Below are positions 61,221 to 64,000 of a stretch of DNA of 64,000 nt, in pieces. The first letter of the stretch is position 1. Each line of letters starts with the position of its first letter. The stretch is taken from contig NZ_FOFF01000015.1 of NCBI RefSeq assembly GCF_900110755.1, positions 1 to 64,000 of the forward strand, read 5' to 3'. The notes beneath the pieces were generated by a model. That model saw nothing but the letters and a program-made list of their open reading frames with translations, searched no databases and was not told where the DNA came from. The translations under genes were made by a program, and so were the position numbers. The DNA comes from Streptomyces sp. yr375 (GTDB lineage: Bacteria; Actinomycetota; Actinomycetes; Streptomycetales; Streptomycetaceae).

Positions 61221-62096
61221 CTACCCCTGCCCCTGCACCTGCGCCACAGGCGCCGCCACCGGCTCCGGAGCCTCCCCGAAGCGGGCCAGCGCCAGCGCCC
61301 CCGCCACGGCGACCGCGAAGCCGAGGACGGCCAGCCAGGCGAGGCCCTCGCGGGTGTGGTCGCCGAGCCAGATCACGCCCACCAGGGCCGGGCCGATCGT
61401 TTCGCCGAGCACTATGCCCGCCGTGGCGGTCGTCACCGAGCCCCGTTGCAGTGCTGTTGTCAGCAGGATGAATGCGGACGCGCCGCCCAGCAGCAGGGCG
61501 TACGTCGCCGGGTTGGTGAGCAGGTGGGACGGGGCGAGTGAGTTGATCAGGCGTACCGCCACCTCCACCACGCCGAAACCGCATCCGGCGCCCAGTCCCA
61601 GCACCAGTGCCCGCCCGCGCCCGGTGAGCCGTCCGCCGACCAGGCCGAGCAGCAGCACGCCGACCGCCGCGCCGAGCATCGCCCACGGCAACGCCGCAGG
61701 GCCGCTCTCCTCGCCCTCCGTTCCCGAGGCCAGCGCCAGCATCGCCAGCCCCGCGCACACCACCCCCACCGCCAGCCACTCCATGCGGCTCAGCCGCACC
61801 CGCAGCAGCCGCGCCGCGACCACCGCAGTCACCGCCAGACTGGCCGCGAGGGCCGCGCCGACGGCGTAGATCGGCACCGAACGCAGCGCGGCGATCTGGA
61901 AGAGGAACCCGAGCCCGTCCAGCCCCAGCCCCGCGAGATACCGCCACTGCCGTACCGCGCGCAGCAGCAACGCCGCGTCCCCACCACGTTCACCGGTGCC
62001 GCTGTCGGCGGCGGCGCGGGCCGCCACCGCCTGCAACACCGTCGCCGTACCGAAGCAGACCGCCGCGCCGAGCGCGCACACCATTCCGAAGAGCAC
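61221..62096 (-). CDS. DMT-type multispanning transporter
   Basis: About 291 residues in ten hydrophobic helices, opening with VLFGMVCALGAAVCFGTATVLQAVAAR, typical of EamA/DMT-like proteins. An internal repeat of five plus five helices is suggested by the two ALxxG-rich halves. It may export a metabolite; its position beside the PABA cluster makes it a candidate efflux protein, but it is convergent with DUF3050 and not co-transcribed. The GTG at 62096 is 6 nt after a TACAGT -10 element, suggesting a leaderless mRNA. Confidence 0.75.
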   Translation of the reverse strand: MLFGMVCALGAAVCFGTATVLQAVAARAAADSGTGERGGDAALLLRAVRQWRYLAGLGLDGLGFLFQIAALRSVPIYAVGAALAASLAVTAVVAARLLRVRLSRMEWLAVGVVCAGLAMLALASGTEGEESGPAALPWAMLGAAVGVLLLGLVGGRLTGRGRALVLGLGAGCGFGVVEVAVRLINSLAPSHLLTNPATYALLLGGASAFILLTTALQRGSVTTATAGIVLGETIGPALVGVIWLGDHTREGLAWLAVLGFAVAVAGALALARFGEAPEPVAAPVAQVQGQG

Positions 62097-62102
62097 GCAA
62101 GG

Positions 62103-62108
62103 ACTGTA
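62103..62108 (-). promoter_or_regulatory. -10 element, leaderless start of the transporter gene
   Basis: TACAGT on the minus strand, 6 nt before the GTG start. There is no Shine-Dalgarno in between. Confidence 0.4.
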
Positions 62109-62223
62109 GGGGAGCGGCGGTCGGGCGGGCCGCCTGCGGGTGCCCGACGGCCGGTTGTCTAGGCTGACGGCCGGTAATCGCCGTAGCGGCGATACGACAA
62201 CGGGGACACGGGGAGAGAAGAAC

Positions 62224-62610
62224 ATGGCGGACACGCGTCGAAAGCTGCGCTCGGGCACGGTCGTACTCGGCGGCATGGGACTGCTCGCGGTGGCCCTCAC
62301 CGCCTGCTCCTCCGACCCCGACAAGCGCTGTGTCGACCGCGACAGCTACCACCTCACCAAGGGCTACAAGGTCGTCGCCGACAAGAGCTGCAAGTCGACC
62401 AAGACCACGGCGAACGGCGCCTGGTACTACGGCGGCAAGAAGAAGGGCTCGTACGTCACCGGCGGCTCCTTCAGCAAGCCGAGCAAGGGGTCCGGGTCGT
62501 CCGGGTCCGGCGGTTCGAGCAGCAGCGGCGGCAATGGTGTCCACCGAGGCGGCTTCGGCAGCGATGGCGACAGCGGCAGCGGCAGTCACAAGGGCAGCTC
62601 GGGCGGCTGA
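62224..62610 (+). CDS. small Ser/Gly-rich lipoprotein (YgiB-like partner)
   Basis: 128 residues. The signal peptide ends in a lipobox LTAC (Cys28). The mature part has two more Cys (DKRCVDRDSY and ADKSCKST), a Tyr/Trp/Gly motif (AWYYGGKKKGSYVTGG), and a Gly/Ser tail of about 45 residues. It is followed by a glutathionylspermidine-synthase-like gene, the same pairing as ygiB-ygiC in E. coli, whose YgiB has a comparable small secreted domain and Gly/Ser tail. GGAGAGAAG precedes the ATG. Confidence 0.75.
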   Translation: MADTRRKLRSGTVVLGGMGLLAVALTACSSDPDKRCVDRDSYHLTKGYKVVADKSCKSTKTTANGAWYYGGKKKGSYVTGGSFSKPSKGSGSSGSGGSSSSGGNGVHRGGFGSDGDSGSGSHKGSSGG

Positions 62611-62664
62611 GGGAACCGGACGAACTGAACGAACCGGACAGACCGAAGGAAGCCGGACACGCCG

Positions 62665-63849
62665 ATGCGACGTCACACCATCGAACCCCGTCCCGACTGG
62701 CAGCGGACCGTCGAGGAACAGGGGCTTGTCTACCCCCTCACCCGCCACCCCGACGACACCCTGCGCCCCTACTGGGACGAGAGCGCGTACTACGCGTTCT
62801 CCCTCGACGAGGTCGAGGCGCTGGAGGAGACCGTCGGGGAACTGCACGAGATGTGCCTGACGGCCGCCGCCCACCTCGTCGAGTCCGACCGCCTCGCCGA
62901 CCTCGGCATCACCGACCCGCGCGTCGCGGCGGCGGTCACCGAGGCCTGGCACCGGCGCGCCGAACTCCCCTCCGTCTACGGCCGTTTCGACCTCCGCTAC
63001 GACGGCACCGGCCCGGCGAAACTCCTGGAGTACAACGCCGACACCCCCACCTCACTCGTGGAGGCGGCCTCCCCCCAGTGGTTCTGGATGGAGGACCGCT
63101 TCCCCGACGCCGACCAGTGGAACTCCCTCCACGAACGCCTGGTCGCCGCCTGGAAGAAACAGGCCCCCCTCCTCCCGCCCGGCAACCCGCTCCACTTCGC
63201 GCACTCCTCCGCCGACGAACTCGGCGAGGACCTCATGACGGTCGCCTACCTCAAGGAGACCGCCGAACAGGCCGGCCTGGACACCGACTGGATCTCCATG
63301 GAGGAGATCGGCTGGGACCCCCTGTCCGGCCGCTTCGTCGACGCCCGGCTCCGCTTCATCCGCAGTTGCTTCAAGCTCTACCCCTGGGAGTGGCTGACCA
63401 CCGACCGCTTCGCCGGCCACGTCCTGGACACCCTCGACAACGGCGGCGGCACCGGCACCACGATGTGGATCGAACCGGCCTGGAAGATGCTGCTCAGCAA
63501 CAAGGCACTCCTCGCCGTCCTCTGGGAGCTGTACCCCGGCCACCCCAACCTCCTCCCGGCCTATCTGGACGGCCCCCGCGACCTGCCGACCACCACCGGC
63601 TACGTCGCCAAGCCCCTCCTGGGCCGCGAAGGCGCGGGCGTCACCATCCACCCACCGGGCAACGCCCCCGCCGTACGCGAAGACCCTTGCTGCTACCAGG
63701 AGTTGTCCCCCCTCCCCGCCTTCGACGACAACCACGTCGTCCTCGGCGCCTGGGTGGTGGACGACGAACCGGCGGGCCTGGGCATCCGCGAGTCGACCGG
63801 CCTCATCACGGACGAGTACGCCCGCTTCGTACCGCACGTGATCCTCTGA
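62665..63849 (+). CDS. glutathionylspermidine-synthase-like ligase (YgiC/YjfC type)
   Basis: 394 residues. ATP-grasp ligase of the GSP-synthase C-terminal family: YGRFDLRYDGTGPAKLLEYNADTPTSLVEA (substrate/ATP site), FAHSSADELGEDLMT, EPAWKMLLSNKALLAVLW and YVAKPLLGREGAGV (ATP-grasp loop). Like YgiC it lacks the amidase domain. Streptomyces makes mycothiol rather than glutathione, so the real substrate must differ; an ATP-dependent amide ligation on an envelope or peptide substrate is likely. Follows the lipoprotein gene by 54 bp. Confidence 0.9.
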   Translation: MRRHTIEPRPDWQRTVEEQGLVYPLTRHPDDTLRPYWDESAYYAFSLDEVEALEETVGELHEMCLTAAAHLVESDRLADLGITDPRVAAAVTEAWHRRAELPSVYGRFDLRYDGTGPAKLLEYNADTPTSLVEAASPQWFWMEDRFPDADQWNSLHERLVAAWKKQAPLLPPGNPLHFAHSSADELGEDLMTVAYLKETAEQAGLDTDWISMEEIGWDPLSGRFVDARLRFIRSCFKLYPWEWLTTDRFAGHVLDTLDNGGGTGTTMWIEPAWKMLLSNKALLAVLWELYPGHPNLLPAYLDGPRDLPTTTGYVAKPLLGREGAGVTIHPPGNAPAVREDPCCYQELSPLPAFDDNHVVLGAWVVDDEPAGLGIRESTGLITDEYARFVPHVIL

Positions 63850-63871
63850 CGTACTCAGCCGACTGACGTAC

Positions 63872-64000
63872 TCAGCCGACCCGGGACGGACAGCGGCCGG
63901 AAGCCAGGCAGAAGGCGAGGTTGCCGCCGGCTGCGTGGGCGAGGCCGTCGGCCCAGTCCAGCAGGGGGCCCGCGGTGGTCGCCGAGGCGAGTTCGGCGCG
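63872..64000 (-). CDS. 3' end of an unidentified gene (partial)
   Basis: An open frame of 42 codons runs from the right edge to a TGA at 63872-63874, with typical third-position G/C. The C-terminus reads LLDWADGLAHAAGG and LASGRCPSRVG. It is convergent with the ligase gene. The product cannot be named from this piece. Confidence 0.55.
   Translation of the reverse strand, partial: RAELASATTAGPLLDWADGLAHAAGGNLAFCLASGRCPSRVG

Overview
The window is high-GC actinobacterial DNA. Strong G/C at third codon positions, many GTG and some TTG starts, compact overlapping operons and the gene families present all point to Streptomyces. From memory, the gene order from the PspC/two-component block through pcrA, icmB, sucCD, purN-purH, folD, mdh and the choline/betaine genes matches the conserved core around SCO479x-SCO483x of S. 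coelicolor; this was not checked against a database. No rRNA, tRNA, CRISPR array or insertion sequence was seen.

Layout. 1-4.3 kb: an 8-bp tandem array, a PspC membrane protein with a small partner (minus), and a divergent PspC histidine kinase/NarL-type regulator pair (plus). 4.3-14.5 kb: envelope genes (two NlpC/P60-type proteins, one under a clear c-di-AMP riboswitch and lacking its catalytic Cys; an M23 peptidase; a lipase; membrane proteins) around the helicase gene pcrA. 14.9-24.2 kb: icmB, then a five-gene block (DUF5691, SWIM zinc finger, MoxR AAA+ ATPase, DUF5682, VWA protein) resembling the uncharacterised yehLMPQ genes of E. coli. 24.5-33 kb: sucCD, a sigma-like membrane protein, a DUF6350 membrane protein, purN-purH. 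33-40.6 kb: secreted proteins, an FHA protein coupled to a Ser/Thr kinase with an extracytoplasmic transglycosylase-like domain, folD, DUF3017 and an XRE-DUF2690 protein. 40.9-51.9 kb: mdh with a palindromic operator candidate, DUF5954, a secreted protein, then choline oxidation and glycine-betaine uptake (betB, betA, ABC transporter) and an AhpD-like protein.

52-61.2 kb looks accessory: a tightly packed minus-strand operon encoding fused aminodeoxychorismate synthase, a class-IV aminotransferase/ADC lyase, two AMP-forming acyl ligases, an FAD monooxygenase and a membrane-anchored ABM protein with a TTA codon, plus a divergent DUF3050 (heme-oxygenase-like) protein. This reads as a small, possibly undescribed biosynthetic cluster built on p-aminobenzoate. 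The window closes with a drug/metabolite-type transporter, a lipoprotein/glutathionylspermidine-synthase-like pair, and the 3' end of one more gene.

A recurring oddity is in-frame minisatellite DNA inside coding regions of at least ten genes, mostly in linkers or termini.
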